Part shown: positions 22,720 to 32,820 of the stretch, one piece after another
How positions within the stretch are numbered: the stretch's first letter is position 1
Layout: each line of letters starts with the position of its first letter
Assembly: GCA_018292915.2 (NCBI GenBank)
Contig: JACVVK020000196.1
Location: forward strand, 179,001-243,000
DNA from: Batillaria attramentaria
Lineage: Eukaryota; Mollusca; Gastropoda; Batillariidae
DNA: 64,000 nt
Reading direction: 5' to 3'
Made by a program: the position numbers and the translations under genes
Notes under the pieces: generated by a model
What the model was told of the DNA's origin: nothing
Seen by the model: the letters and a program-made list of their open reading frames with translations, nothing else
The model's database searches: none

Positions 22720-25157
22720 GTTAGTGAGATGATGATGATGATGATGATGATGATGATCTAATAATGAATAAAAAATTCAACGTCGCCGCCATTGAAAATG
22801 ATTGGAGAAATCAAATATTAAAATATAAAACTTCTTTTTATTTTAAGATTAAGTTTAACTCTATTGTGACCGGTGCTGCTGCTGCCTCAACACTGCCCAT
22901 GGCTGGGCCTGCCCACATGAACCTGCAGTAAGCTGACTACATGTAAACACACCTCTCTAGCAAGCTGAGCCCATTCAAGACACACACTGACGCTTGACAA
23001 TTCAACTGATTTGTGTACTTCATGAAAAAAAATGGTCGGAGAATTCAATTTTGATGAGCAGTGACTGAGCGATGCGTGGTGGTACCTTTGATCAAAGTGT
23101 CCCGTTACGAAAGAGTTAAAAACATACAAGTTCATTTTATTTTAGGAAATCAGTGTGCTGATGAAAGTGAGAGAGGCCTCGGATAGAGTCAAACACATAT
23201 ATATCAAGACACGTGCATGTATTGCTAAGAGATACCCCCCCCCCCCCCCAAAAAAAAAAAAGTAACTTGGAGGTAATAATACCTTAGTACATTGTGCTCA
23301 CTTACTAGGTTAGTGCGTACACAGTACTACTCATTGATCACCGCCCTCCCCCCCCCTCCCATTCAACCCCACCCGCAACATGCTCGTGTCCCAAGCGAAG
23401 CGAGAGCGACCTTTTTTCTTTTCTTTTTTTAAGTCTCTATGTTCGTAATGAATAGATGTTCCTTTTGGCCACTGCGACCATTTTCGTGAATTTGCGGTTT
23501 CTAGTACATGTAGTAGAGATACTGTATATGACTTATTTGGCCTGACGCCTGTGCTAAACGCCAATCGACAAAGCCGCTAAAAATAGCCACCAATCATCTC
23601 TGTCTAGCTGGTCTTCAGTCCGCCGACCAAATAACCAAATGATAAATTTTAGTGAGGTATCACTTCTACCCGGCTTTATTACTACTGTTATCAATTAATT
23701 AATCAAATTTATTGATTTATTAATTTATCGGGGTGGTGGCTGTATAGTGTGGTTTTGACAACTTGACAAGAGAGAGATAGAGGGTGATACCAAGTTACTG
23801 CCGCATCGTCAGCGGTGCTGCGTCACTGATTTGATGGTTCTGGATGATTCGCCAGATGAGGACAAATGGCCTTGGTGGTGGTGGATCCCTGTGGTGGGCG
23901 GGTCAGCTCTCATCCTGGTTGTGCTGCTAGGGCTGTGCGTGTGTTTGTGCTGTCGTCGGCCCCGTCGCCGTCGTGTTCAATCGTAAGTACACGCGCACGC
24001 ATGCACACTTGCACACACACACACACACATACACACACACACACCCTTGTGTAGAGATTTCTCGACATCACGGTGGGAACGTACCGGTAAGTTTCATATC
24101 AGTAACCTGCAGCTGGAAGTCTGAAGATACTTGTCTCTTCCTTCTGGCTGACGTGTACCTCACGAGAAAACCTGACGGAGTTTCTTGCCTACCGCCGGAT
24201 CGGAGGTGGTGAAGGTCACACTCTGGCCTGGGGCGATGTCTTCTTGGGTGTGTTCACACACACACACACACACACACACACATGCACGCACGCACGCACA
24301 TACACACAGCACTTAAAGATCTAAGCTCCCAACAAAAAGCTTTCCGAAGTGTGACTGAAAACAGGAAGTGGCGGCAGTTTTTCGGCACGGTTTTGTCGCT
24401 GTTTCTGGACACTGTGTGAAGTCTGCAGCTGTGACAGAGTTGACTGCTTGCACGGTCGACTCTGTACAAAGTTTTTCACACTTCGGAAAGCTTTTTGTTG
24501 GAAGCTTAGATCTTCAAAGATATATATTCGGGAAATTCGGGCATCTTCCCCCGGGGGAAGCGCGTCGCCGCGGTGCAGCGCCACCCAATACCTATCCTGT
24601 ATATATATTTTTTTTTTAACAATTTTTGCTGGGGGAGGAAAGCCGGATAACCCGGAGAGAAACCCCCGATGAGCAGCCCGGCAGCCAGGAAAACCCGGTA
24701 TCACATATTATTATCACAAGCTCGACCTGGTCTCGAACCCACGCTTCATCGCCATGACATTGGTGACGGCCGTTCAGTAGCGCAGCGGCTAAATCTGACG
24801 CGCTACCAATTAGACCACCGCTCACTGGCACCCCTATTCTTTTTGCCCAGAGAAACGCTGGAGGAAAATGGCGACACCCAGGCGACACTGAGAAGCAGCA
24901 GCAATGGCGGCGTGTTTCTGAGACGACTGGACAGCACGAGCGCCAAGCGCTACCTCCACAATCTCGTCAGCGTCTTCAGCTGGGGTTCCGACTTCGACCC
25001 TTCGCAGGATGAAACCAGGGGCATCTCCCCGACCCCCTCCCCTCGGACAAGTCACGTGTACGTCAACCCCGACACCCTGCCCATCCACGGGCGGGACGTA
25101 GCACCGCCACGCCCACCCAGGAAGAATGAAACCAATCACTATCTCAATATCAACTGA
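22578..25157 (+). CDS. TMA: single-pass protein with YxN/SH3-motif tail, 191 aa, 3 exons
   Basis: I do not recognise this family. Exons 22578-22719, 23856-23982 and 24851-25157 join in phases 1 and 2 to 191 residues. Residues 1-24 form a signal peptide (MITRLLVAIVIWTTV core); the ectodomain is only about 30 residues, rich in Thr and Pro (SPPPPPPPTEPPTT). A transmembrane helix spans about 58-80 (IPVVGGSALILVVLLGLCVC), ending in CCRRPRRRR, a stop-transfer and likely palmitoylation site. The cytoplasmic tail has Y160 in YVNP and Y187 in YLNI, both fitting the Grb2 SH2 consensus YxN, and PPRPPR (175-180), a class II SH3 ligand. The first in-frame ATG after a TAG was used. A paralogue (TMB) starts 8.8 kb further right in the same direction. 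Function in signalling is inference. Confidence 0.7.
22730..22760. repeat. GAT trinucleotide repeat
   Basis: About nine GAT units just inside TMA intron 1. Confidence 0.85.
23856..23982 (+). CDS. TMA exon 2: transmembrane segment
   Basis: Acceptor TTCGCCAG (phase 1), donor GTAAGT (phase 2). Encodes DEDKWPWWWWIPVVGGSALI and LVVLLGLCVCLCCRRPRRRR. The same acceptor, WWWW and IPVVGGS occur in TMB. The polypyrimidine tract is poor; homology with TMB is the main support. Confidence 0.75.
23990..24050. repeat. CA-rich tract next to TMA exon 2 donor
   Basis: The intron begins GTAAGTACACGCGCACGCAT and continues as CA repeats. The paralogous intron of TMB starts identically and has expanded to about 480 bases. 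Confidence 0.9.
24255..24310. repeat. CA microsatellite
   Basis: About 15 CA units followed by CACG units in TMA intron 2. Confidence 0.9.
24312..24520. repeat. Inverted repeat element in TMA intron 2
   Basis: AAAGCTTTCCGAAGTGTGA at about 24339-24357 pairs with TCACACTTCGGAAAGCTTTT at about 24477-24496, with AAGATCTAAGCT and its inverse on the outside. The same sequence recurs once at 32030-32080, which marks it as a dispersed foldback family. Confidence 0.7.
24610..24838 (-). mobile_element. tRNA-derived SINE, family 4
   Basis: On the minus strand the head reads GCGGTGGTCTAATTGGTAGC and later GGGTTCGAGACCAGGTC, an A/B-box pair. The tail carries CCCGGAGAGAAACCCCCGAT (+ strand). It abuts the 3' splice site of TMA exon 3. 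Confidence 0.75.
24851..25157 (+). CDS. TMA exon 3: cytoplasmic tail
   Basis: Acceptor CTTTTTGCCCAG, enters phase 2, ends TGA. Contains RYLHNLVSVFSWGSDF, SPTPSPRTSHVYVNPD, APPRPPRK and HYLNIN. Compared with TMB, a short deletion after HYLNIN brings the stop forward, removing the last eight residues (LIDGRLEV in TMB). A family 4 SINE ends 12 bases before the acceptor's pyrimidine tract. Confidence 0.85.
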
Positions 25158-25259
25158 TGGGCGTCTGGGAGTGGAAACTGATGAAGGCTGTCCTCTCAGC
25201 AGAGACAATGCTACCTTTTGGGTCACGTTCGCTGGCAATCAGCTGGATGGACACGTGCA

Positions 25260-25374
25260 GAAAACGAGACCCTGCCCCCCCCCCCCCTTCCTCAATGTAA
25301 CACTGAGTAAGGAAATACACCCCCCCAGGCCCACCCCAGGCCCCTCCCAACCCCCATCAAGTTCCTACCTACCC

Positions 25375-25406
<32 letters not shown>

Positions 25407-25420
25407 CGGACACACGTACC
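25260..25420. repeat. Poly-C and CAGA simple repeats in TMA 3' flank
   Basis: A C14 run, a GA run and seven GACA units follow the TMA stop within 250 bases. No AATAAA was seen nearby. Confidence 0.7.
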
Positions 25421-25706
25421 GCGGCCTAATTAGAATAGGGATTTTAGGCGTGGTCTCGCCTATCATAGAATCTGTCCTGTTGAAGCTATGCATAAAATCA
25501 AAACAGACAAAACGAACAAACTATAAACCATGTTTACGTATTTCACGGAGAGAGAGAGAGAGAGAAATTTATCAAACAATATTGTGGTGTCAGGACTGCC
25601 GTCACGGAGAAACAAACCCGTAACCAGAGTTGTCATTCATCGTTTCATAGTGCGCAACATGCTCTGGCGACTCCCTAGCACCTTTGTGAATGAAGCTGCA
25701 CTGACT

Positions 25707-25740
25707 CGGGGCGCTTTATGCGTACGCGTAAAGTGCCCCG
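25707..25740. other. GC-rich 16-bp hairpin
   Basis: GGGGCGCTTTATGCGT is followed directly by ACGCGTAAAGTGCCCC. All 16 positions pair if two G-U wobbles are allowed, with essentially no loop. The motif AAGTGCCCCGG recurs 30 bases later. Confidence 0.6.
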
Positions 25741-25943
25741 GACCAATGCAGCGTAAGGCTTGAAGTGCCCCGGTGTCACTCCGGCGTTCGCGGGGGAGTT
25801 GAGTTCATCTGGCATGTTGCACCGACTCTTTTGCTCCGTTGATTCAGTATTGATGCAGTCGTGGCCACTGAACATGTGTACACAATTATCATGATTAGTG
25901 AACGGGGGAATAACTTGAAGTCCCTTGTGTCACGTGACTTAAA

Positions 25944-26250
25944 ATGTCCGATGAATCGCTAATATACGAGGAGAAAGCATCAACTAGTATAGCTATATTT
26001 CGGCAAATTTCTGCCGAATCGCTGCATCAACTTGAACAACCAAAACCGCGCTAGGGGAGAACAGCACGGGGGTAAACCACGTGGTTTGAAAGTGTACGAG
26101 GCGCCCGGAATCTGCAAATTCTGTGTGCGTCCAAATAGTGCGAGGCAGTTTGCACATTGTGAGGCAGTGTGGGGACGTGCAAGGAAACTGGAGGAAAAGC
26201 TAAAACATCTAAACGGTTACCATCATTGTCATTTTAGGATGTCGTGGTAG
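25944..26250 (+). pseudogene. Two overlapping small ORFs, possibly a frameshifted zinc-binding protein
   Basis: Not recognised. An ATG at 25944 opens MSDESLIYEEKASTSIAIFR and closes after 36 codons. A second frame, open from 26032 to 26250, reads GICKFCVRPNSARQFAHCEA and a lysine-rich KLEEKLKHLNG, with a CxxC...HC spacing that could bind a metal. The frames overlap as if one reading frame were shifted. A LINE-like 3' tail (GGTTGGGCGCCAGACAAATC then ATTATTATT) follows at 26340-26420, so a retroelement origin is possible. Confidence 0.3.
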
Positions 26251-26473
26251 GATGTATCATAGCTGTGTGTATTTAACGTGTATGTGACGTGTATTTCATG
26301 TGTATGTAACGTGACGTATTTCATGTGTATGTACAATGTATTGCCACCCTGCTATTGTGAGGCGCCCAGAGCTCCAGCAGGAGGTTGGGCGCCAGACAAA
26401 TCCTCATTATTATTGTAAATAATATACGAAATATGTAAAAGAAAATGTGTTTTGGGTATTGACGGCGGGGAGA

Positions 26474-26642
26474 GGGGTTGGTGGGAGTTTAACGTCCTTT
26501 TCCACCACATACGGGTGATATCAAAGACGGAGCAACGATGAAAAAGCCAGCACAAATATTTGGCCCCCGCCGGGATTCGAACTCACGACCCGAGCATTGG
26601 AAGTCCAACGCTCTACCATTCGACCACCCTGGTTCCCCGCGG
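26474..26642 (-). mobile_element. SINE family 1
   Basis: Core GTTTAACGTCCTTTTCCACC (+ strand) and head CCGGGATTCGAACTCACGAC to CTCTACCATTCGACCACC. It forms an inverted pair with the next copy. Confidence 0.85.
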
Positions 26643-26871
26643 AGAGAGGGAGTAGGGGGTGGGCTCTTTAGTTGTGTTAGCGGCTTTTCTGAATAACTGA
26701 TCCGTTTCCAACGGTAAAGAGCCTGCAGGCCACCGGTACTAATCCCGAAAGGAGTGAAAACTGGCTTTGGTCCTCAATAGTCGCACACACTGACACGACT
26801 ATCACAATCACATTTTCTGTTTCTTTTTCGGGGGATTTTAGATGATTTAGCTCTTCCTAACTTTTCCGGGG

Positions 26872-27055
26872 AACCGGGGTGGCCGAATGGTAGAGCGTTG
26901 GACTTCTGATGCTCGGGTCGTGAGTTCGTATCCCCGGCGGCTGGGACCAAATATTTGTGCTGGCTTTTTCATCGTTGCCCCGCGAGTCTTTGATATCACC
27001 CTTATGTCGTGGAAAAGGACGATAAACCCCCAAACAAACACCACCCCACCCCCCA
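26872..27055 (+). mobile_element. SINE family 1
   Basis: Head GGGGTGGCCGAATGGTAGAG, B box GGTCGTGAGTTCGTATCC with one change, core TTGATATCACCCTTATGTCG and GGAAAAGGACGATAAAC. Confidence 0.85.
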
Positions 27056-27156
27056 CCCCGCCCCCCAGCTTTTCCCCGCATGCCCCTCAGTAACGGCACC
27101 TGCCTCGCACAAATTTGTGCGGTCTCTCAGTGTTTGTCAGTGGTCAGTCAGTCGTG

Positions 27157-27778
27157 TTCCTCGTGCTGCACGTAGCTAGGTTACCCCTCCGTGTACTTGT
27201 AAGCCTGTTTCTCGTGCTTCACGGGGCTAGGTTACTCCTCCGTGTACGTGTAAGCCTGTTTCTCGTGCTTCACGTGGCTAGGTTACCCCTCCGTGTGCTT
27301 GTAAGCCTGTTTCTCGTGCTGCACGGGGCTAGGTTACCACTCCGTGTACTTGTAAGCCTGTCTCGTGCTTCACGGGGCTAGGTTACCCCTCCGTGTACTT
27401 GTAAGCCTGTTTCTCGTGCTTCACGGGGCTAGGTTACCCATCCGTGTGCTTGTAAGCCTGTTTCTCGTGCTGCACGTAGCTAGGTTACCCCTCCGTGTAC
27501 TTGTAAGCCTGTTTCTCGTGCTTCACGGGGCTAGGTTACCCCTCCGTGTGCTTGTAAGCCTGTTTCTCGTGCTGCACGGGGCTAGGTTACCCCTCCGTGT
27601 GCTTCACGGGGCTAGGTTACCCCTCCGTGTACTTGTAAGCCTGTTTCTCGTGCTTCACGGGGCTAGGTTACCCCTCCGTGTGCTTGTAAGCCTGTTTCTC
27701 GTGCTGCACGTGGCTAGGTTACCCCTCCGTGTACTTGTAAGCCTGTTTCTCGTGCTTCACGGGGCTAGGTTACCCAAG
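27157..27778. repeat. 51-bp minisatellite, about 12 copies
   Basis: The unit includes GTAAGCCTGTTTCTCGTGCT, TCACGGGGCTAGGTTACCCC and TCCGTGTACTT. Since 51 is divisible by three, one frame stays open and reads a 17-residue repeat LVSLFLVLHGARLPLRV; no start context or splice sites support translation. Variants (CTTCACGGGG against CTGCACGTGG) alternate, which suggests duplication of a two-unit block. One unit near 27600 is shortened. Confidence 0.9.
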
Positions 27779-27877
27779 GGGCAGCAGGCTCAAGGCTTCA
27801 TACTTCTGTGAAAGTATAAGTTCATCTTTGATCATTTGTACTGCGCTGCATTTGTAAAGCGCCGAACACTTCGAAGC

Positions 27878-27916
27878 TCCCCCCCCCCCCCCCCTTGTTT
27901 GTTTGTTTGTTTGTTT
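27878..27916. repeat. Poly-C and TTGT simple repeat
   Basis: A C17 run followed by five GTTT units separates the minisatellite from the satellite. Confidence 0.85.
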
Positions 27917-27929
27917 TCTCGACTTGTGA

Positions 27930-28335
27930 GTCAGGCATCCCATAAATACTGGCGCTGATGACTGTAGTGCGGAAAATGCAGCTTGAGTAACAGACCCGTT
28001 GTAAAACTGACTTGCCTGTAATGTTGATTCGACACACTCTTTGTTCCGGCGCAGACAACTGCAGTAGGCATCCCATAAATACTCAGTGCTGATGACTATA
28101 TAGTGCGGAAAATGCAGTTTCAAGTGAATGACAGACCCGTTGTAAAACTTGCCTGTAATGTTGATTCGACACACTCTTTGTTCCGGCGCAGACAACTGCA
28201 GTAGGCATCCCATAAATACTCAGTGCTGATGACGATAGTGCGGAAAAATGCAAACTTGATTGACAGGCCGTTGTAAAATTTGCCTGTATTTCTGATCCGA
28301 CTGAGACACTCTTTGTTTGCAGACATCAGCACTGA
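27930..28335. repeat. Satellite of about 135 bp, three copies
   Basis: AGGCATCCCATAAATACT starts units at 27933, 28066 and 28203. Each contains GTGCGGAAAATGCA, GACAGACCCGTTGTAAAACT or a variant, and GACACACTCTTTGTTCCGGC. Confidence 0.85.
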
Positions 28336-28981
28336 AATAACTAGTTGTTTTTGTTTGATGTAACTTGCATTTGATAAATACGCCTTTCATAATTCCTTGC
28401 TTCAGTTTGTGTCTATATGTATGATGATAAAAATTATTTTGATGTAACCTTGTATGTGATGAAATACGCCGGCTTCCGCCATCCCTAACTTCATTTTGAA
28501 TATATGTATAATAACAATAGTACGAATTATTTTCTGTAAGTAAGATAAGTATGACAACGTCTGATAATTTCAGTCATACTGGTTACATATCTGCTTAAAT
28601 ATGAACACAATTCTAGCCATTGTTTTTGAACTGTCCCTTATCTCCCAAGTTATCAGCGTGATGCGGCGTGGTCAGTGATGATAATTACGCGTGGGTGGTA
28701 GCATTCTGGGAATTTACATTGGAGACTTTAATAAATGGTACACAGCTCTTAGTCATTACACGTACAGACTCACCACAGTATCACTGTTATCTACTGACTG
28801 TTTCCGCAGTGCGTGTCATCACTGGAGTGTCAAGTTCTATGTGACCCAATGCTAGTGCAGTAGTTCCGTCGCTTTTAGCAGTTTCTACGTCATACAGGAT
28901 TTTCCTGCAATAATTACTCGTTTCAACGTCATATAGTATTTATTGTGCTCTTATGTTCTAACTTTAAGTTCTAACATTCTG

Positions 28982-28983
<2 letters not shown>

Positions 28984-29052
<69 letters not shown>
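28984..29052. repeat. GT microsatellite
   Basis: About 34 GT units. Confidence 0.95.
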
Positions 29053-29056
<4 letters not shown>

Positions 29057-29559
29057 CGTCAAGGCGTGTGTTCAAACCTCATGATGTTCGTTTCTCGGAA
29101 TGAGTTTTTATACCATGTTAACTTCGTCTTGTATTTTACCTGCTACATGTACTGTTATGGCGCCTGGACCTTCTACCGAGGGACACGTGAATCATTATTA
29201 TTATTATAAAGACCACCCCGGGAGTCAGATTCTTTGTGGTTGGTCTATTTTGTGAAAAGATGGAGTAAATGTAGTGCAAAAGTGACATAGCGACTACGGT
29301 TTTGTTTTGTTTTGTTTGGGGTTTTGTTTTTGGATTGGTTTGGTTTTGTTTTCTGTTGTTTTCTGTTCTGTTCTGCTCTGCTCTGTTCTGCTGTGTTCTT
29401 TTTGTTTTGTGTTGTTTCGTTTGTGTCTATCAAAACTGAGAACAAGAGCATGCACACCAAAGTTATACACAAACGGTGACGAAAATTGCACTCGGTACAT
29501 TCATCAATAATCACTGACTCCCTGTGTGCACATTTTGGTCATCAGGAAATGCAACGCGT

Positions 29560-29725
29560 GATCCAGGGGCCGGGGTCACGACGCGTACGTTTCGGCTTTA
29601 CGAACGTTCGTAGCGGTACGCCGACGGTTTCGGTACGAAAATCGAGAGTCACGACGCGTACGTACGGCAGTTTTGTTCGTAGGTCTGTTCGTAACTTTAC
29701 GCCTGCCTTCCCCCGTTCGTAAGTA
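29560..29725. other. CpG-dense block with repeated GTCACGACGCGTACGT
   Basis: GTCACGACGCGTACGT occurs twice, about 73 bases apart. Between them is the palindrome TACGAACGTTCGTA. CGTACG and TTCGTA words fill the block. It has no recognised gene. Confidence 0.5.
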
Positions 29726-30042
29726 CAATCGTAGCAAAGACCTTGGAATCAGAAATCATCCGGCTGAACTTCTTTTGGTATTCCTGTTGAAAAAAACAAC
29801 CATTTTTTTCGCTTTCTTGTTAAAAAAAAAATAAATAAAAAAAAGACCTCAAGTGGTACGTGTGCATGCAGTGTAAACAAACAGTAAACACACGCGGCTG
29901 ACGCAGATACAGCGTTGTTTTTTTTTTCGGACAACTTTACAAAGCACCCCGTCATCAAATCTTTATGACACTGACCATTTCAGTAAAATATTACTACAAT
30001 TGGACTAGTCTTTCTTTCCCCCGTTCCACGGGCTAAGTCCAT

Positions 30043-31180
30043 CTTTGCTAAGCCAACTTGCGTTTTGGAAACCGTTTCACCATTGCGTGTGCCAGTACGC
30101 TCAGTCGAAATACTCAGTCTTGATGATTAGTACAGCTCTTAATGCGATACAGTGTTGTTTACACTTTGAGCTAGCGGCCGAACGTTCAAATTCAGTCTAC
30201 GAGTGTTGTTACGCTACTGGGGCGACTCCAGTGTGGTCGCCGGCCGCGTCATCGAGTACGCTTCTGTTGGCTCAGTGCCAGCATTATAGGCGATATCACT
30301 GCTGGTCCAGGCGTCTAAGTGGTGTGGTGATAGATACCACGAAAACAGCCTCGGCTCAGTCAAAGCGATCTGTGAGCACAAAAAATGATAGCATTCGCCC
30401 CTTTCATCATTTCCTGCCGTATGAATCACATCCGTGCGTCGGCTTCGTGGTAAACGGAAGTGAGTGTCGGCCAAATGGACAAAGCCTTTGTCAGTCGCAA
30501 TGTTGGCAGTTCAGTAACTTTGACAGTTTCCGGTTCCTAAAATTTATCTGATTGCGTGGCTGACGTGGCGTCGATTTCAGCCAGGAAACACAGTGACTGA
30601 CGTGACACCGGTTGGTTCAAGTTGGTTCAAGTTGGTTTAAACGCTGGGCTAATACTACCGTTTCTGTGCTGACGCGGGATCGCTCTGCGCTGTATTCGTG
30701 GTATCTGTCTTCACACCACTTAGACACCTGCACAGTGACAGCGTCTGCAATGCTGGCACTGAGCCAGCAGAATCGTTCTGAGCTGTTTTCGTGGTATCTA
30801 TCATCACACCACTTAGACACCCGGCCTGCACAGTGACAGCGTCTGCAATGCTGGCACTGAGCCAACAGAATCGTTCTGAGCTGTTTTCGTGGTGTCTATC
30901 ATCATACCAATTAGACACCTGCACAGTGACAGCGTCTGCAATGCTGGTACTGAGCCAACAGAAGGGTACTCGATGACGCGGCGACCGCACTGAGCGCTCC
31001 AGAAGTGTAACAACAGTCGTCGGTAGGATTTGAACGTTCGACCGCGCGTGCGAAGTGTAAAGAACTTTTTTGTATCGCATTAAGAGCTGTACTAATAATC
31101 GAGACAGAGTATTTCGAACGTACAGGCGCCACACTCACGAGCGATTCTGTTCCAAAACATAAGCTGGCCTAGCAAAGGAG
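30043..31180. mobile_element. Outer inverted-repeat element with internal 95-bp tandem repeats
   Basis: The left end (TTTGCTAAGCCAACTTGCGT onward, through CTCTTAATGCGATACAGTGT) is inverse to 30960-31180 (CAAAACATAAGCTGGCCTAG). The interior at 30690-30960 holds three copies of a unit of about 95 bases containing GACAGCGTCTGCAATGCTGG. No transposase is visible. Confidence 0.65.
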
Positions 31181-31775
31181 TTAGCCCCGTTTAAAGGTCA
31201 GCAATCTCAGCGAAAAGCCGCAAACATTGCGTTTTTGTTTTTTTTTAAACTGCGACTCCTTCGACTGTGCATAATCCAGGCAACTCTGTCACAGTTGCAG
31301 AGTTTTAAGCGCTTCGGGAACCCTCATAAAAGCAGAGCACGAGTTTGCCGTGACATTATTTGGCTTTTGGTCAGTGAGCGAGACACATCGCTACAGTGTC
31401 TAGCGGATGTTGAGTGCCAGTGCTGACGATCTTTCTCGCGAGTGTCAAAACGCAAACTGACCAAAAGCCAAATAATGTCACGGCAAACCCGTGCTCTGCT
31501 TTTATGAGGGTTCCCGAAGCGCTTAAAACTCTGCAACTGTGACAGAGTTGCCTGGATTATGCACAGTCGAAGGAGTCGCAGTTTTTAAAAAAAAAAACGC
31601 AATGTTTGCGGCTTTTTGCTGAGATTGCTGACCTTTAAACGGGGCTAACTCCTTTGCTAGGCCAGCTTATCATAGTGTTTTGGAACAGAATCGCTCGTGA
31701 GTGTGGCGCCTGTACGTTCGAAATACTCTATCTCGATTATTAGTACAGCTCTTAATGCGATACAAAAAAAAGTTC
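31062..31775. mobile_element. Foldback element with arms of about 315 bp
   Basis: Arms 31062-31374 and 31457-31775 are near-perfect inverses, including GGAACAGAATCGCTCGTGAG, CTTTAAACGGGGCTAACTCC and TTTGGCTTTTGGTCAG; the loop is about 82 bases. Part of the left arm and loop (31314-31455) recurs directly at 31775-31925. The element shares its left arm with the outer inverted repeat. Confidence 0.85.
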
Positions 31776-32185
31776 GGGAACCCTCATAAATGCAGAGCAC
31801 GGGTTTGCCGTGACATTATTTGGCTTTTGGTCAGTGAGCGAGACACATCGCTACAGTGTCTAGCGGATGCTGAGTGCCAGTGCTGCACGATCTTTCTCGC
31901 GAGTGTCAAAACGCAAACTGAGCTGTGAAATCAGGCTGCCCTTGGCTTTTACCGGGGTTTCAGGGACGCTGAGAACTCTGCAACTGTGACAGAGTTGACT
32001 GTGCTTGCACGGTCGACTCTGTAAAAAAAAATTTTGTTCACACTTCGGAAAGCTTTTTGTTGGGAGCTTAGATCTTTAAACTGGCGGGCAGTTTTCACGT
32101 TCACCAGGCCGCTCTAATTTCAAAGAAGCCAGCTTGTGTTTTGGAATGGTCTCGCGCATGTACGCACGAAATACTCTTATCTTAA

Positions 32186-32589
32186 TGATAATAATAAGAA
32201 CTGTGTATTGGTGTAGGCGCCTTACCCAGTTTCTTGAATTGGCTCAAAGCGCCGCGAGCTGAACCCAACACGCACGCTCACGTGAAGCACACGCATTCTC
32301 TCACACCCTGGGACATGAGCACATTACAATCACGTGGGGACGTGGTAAGCTCAGCAATTTAAGTTTCGGAATTTAGAATTGCATTTATTTGCAAATTTTG
32401 TGAGCTGAACATTTCCAAAGCAGAGGGGGAGGCAGCCGGAGTACCCGGAGAGAACCCTCGACGATCGGCGGCCGGAATGAACGGTGCCACGTACGGGGAG
32501 GAAAGCTGTTTTGCCCCGAGTGGGACTCGAACCTGACCTCTGGCATTGGTGACAAAGTCTCTTAACCACTACACCACCGACCGACCGAT
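32186..32589 (-). mobile_element. SINE family 2, full-length
   Basis: On the minus strand the head reads TCGGTGGTGTAGTGGTTAAG and GGTTCGAGTCCCACTCGGGG, then AGAGAACCCTCGACGATC in the body (+ strand). The tail contains CTCACGTGAAGCACACGCAT and ends in an ATAATAATAA repeat. Confidence 0.85.
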
Positions 32590-32619
32590 TAGTAGAGCTC
32601 TGAATGCGTGACAGTGTCG

Positions 32620-32820
32620 TGTACAGGCTCTACGCACTGGCCGCGAAAATTCAAGTTCTTCTACTCGGCGATTTACCGTGTCACAAGCATCTCCCTCAGT
32701 CACTGTGTTATCCGCGTCACTTACGTGTGCCCTTCTGTTGGTTCGGCGCCAGCATTTGAAATGCTGTCACTATGCAGGTGCCTACGTGGAACGATGTCAG
32801 ACAGACATAAATAAATCTGC
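32620..32820. repeat. Diverged relative of the 30.1 kb repeat
   Basis: CCTTCTGTTGGTTCGGCGCC and a CACTATGCAGGTGCCTACGT stretch parallel 30255-30320 and 30730-30760. It is a fragment of the same dispersed family. Confidence 0.5.

Noticed and set aside
22496..22732. Alternative frame over TMA exon 1 (KKRRNCCAYGVVCKLSRR...)
   Set aside because: It lacks a signal peptide and phase agreement with the TM exon, while the frame from 22578 has both.
27115..27811. Two LVLHGARLPLR repeat ORFs as genes
   Set aside because: They follow from a 51-bp minisatellite whose length is a multiple of three; there is no start context, splice site or homologue.
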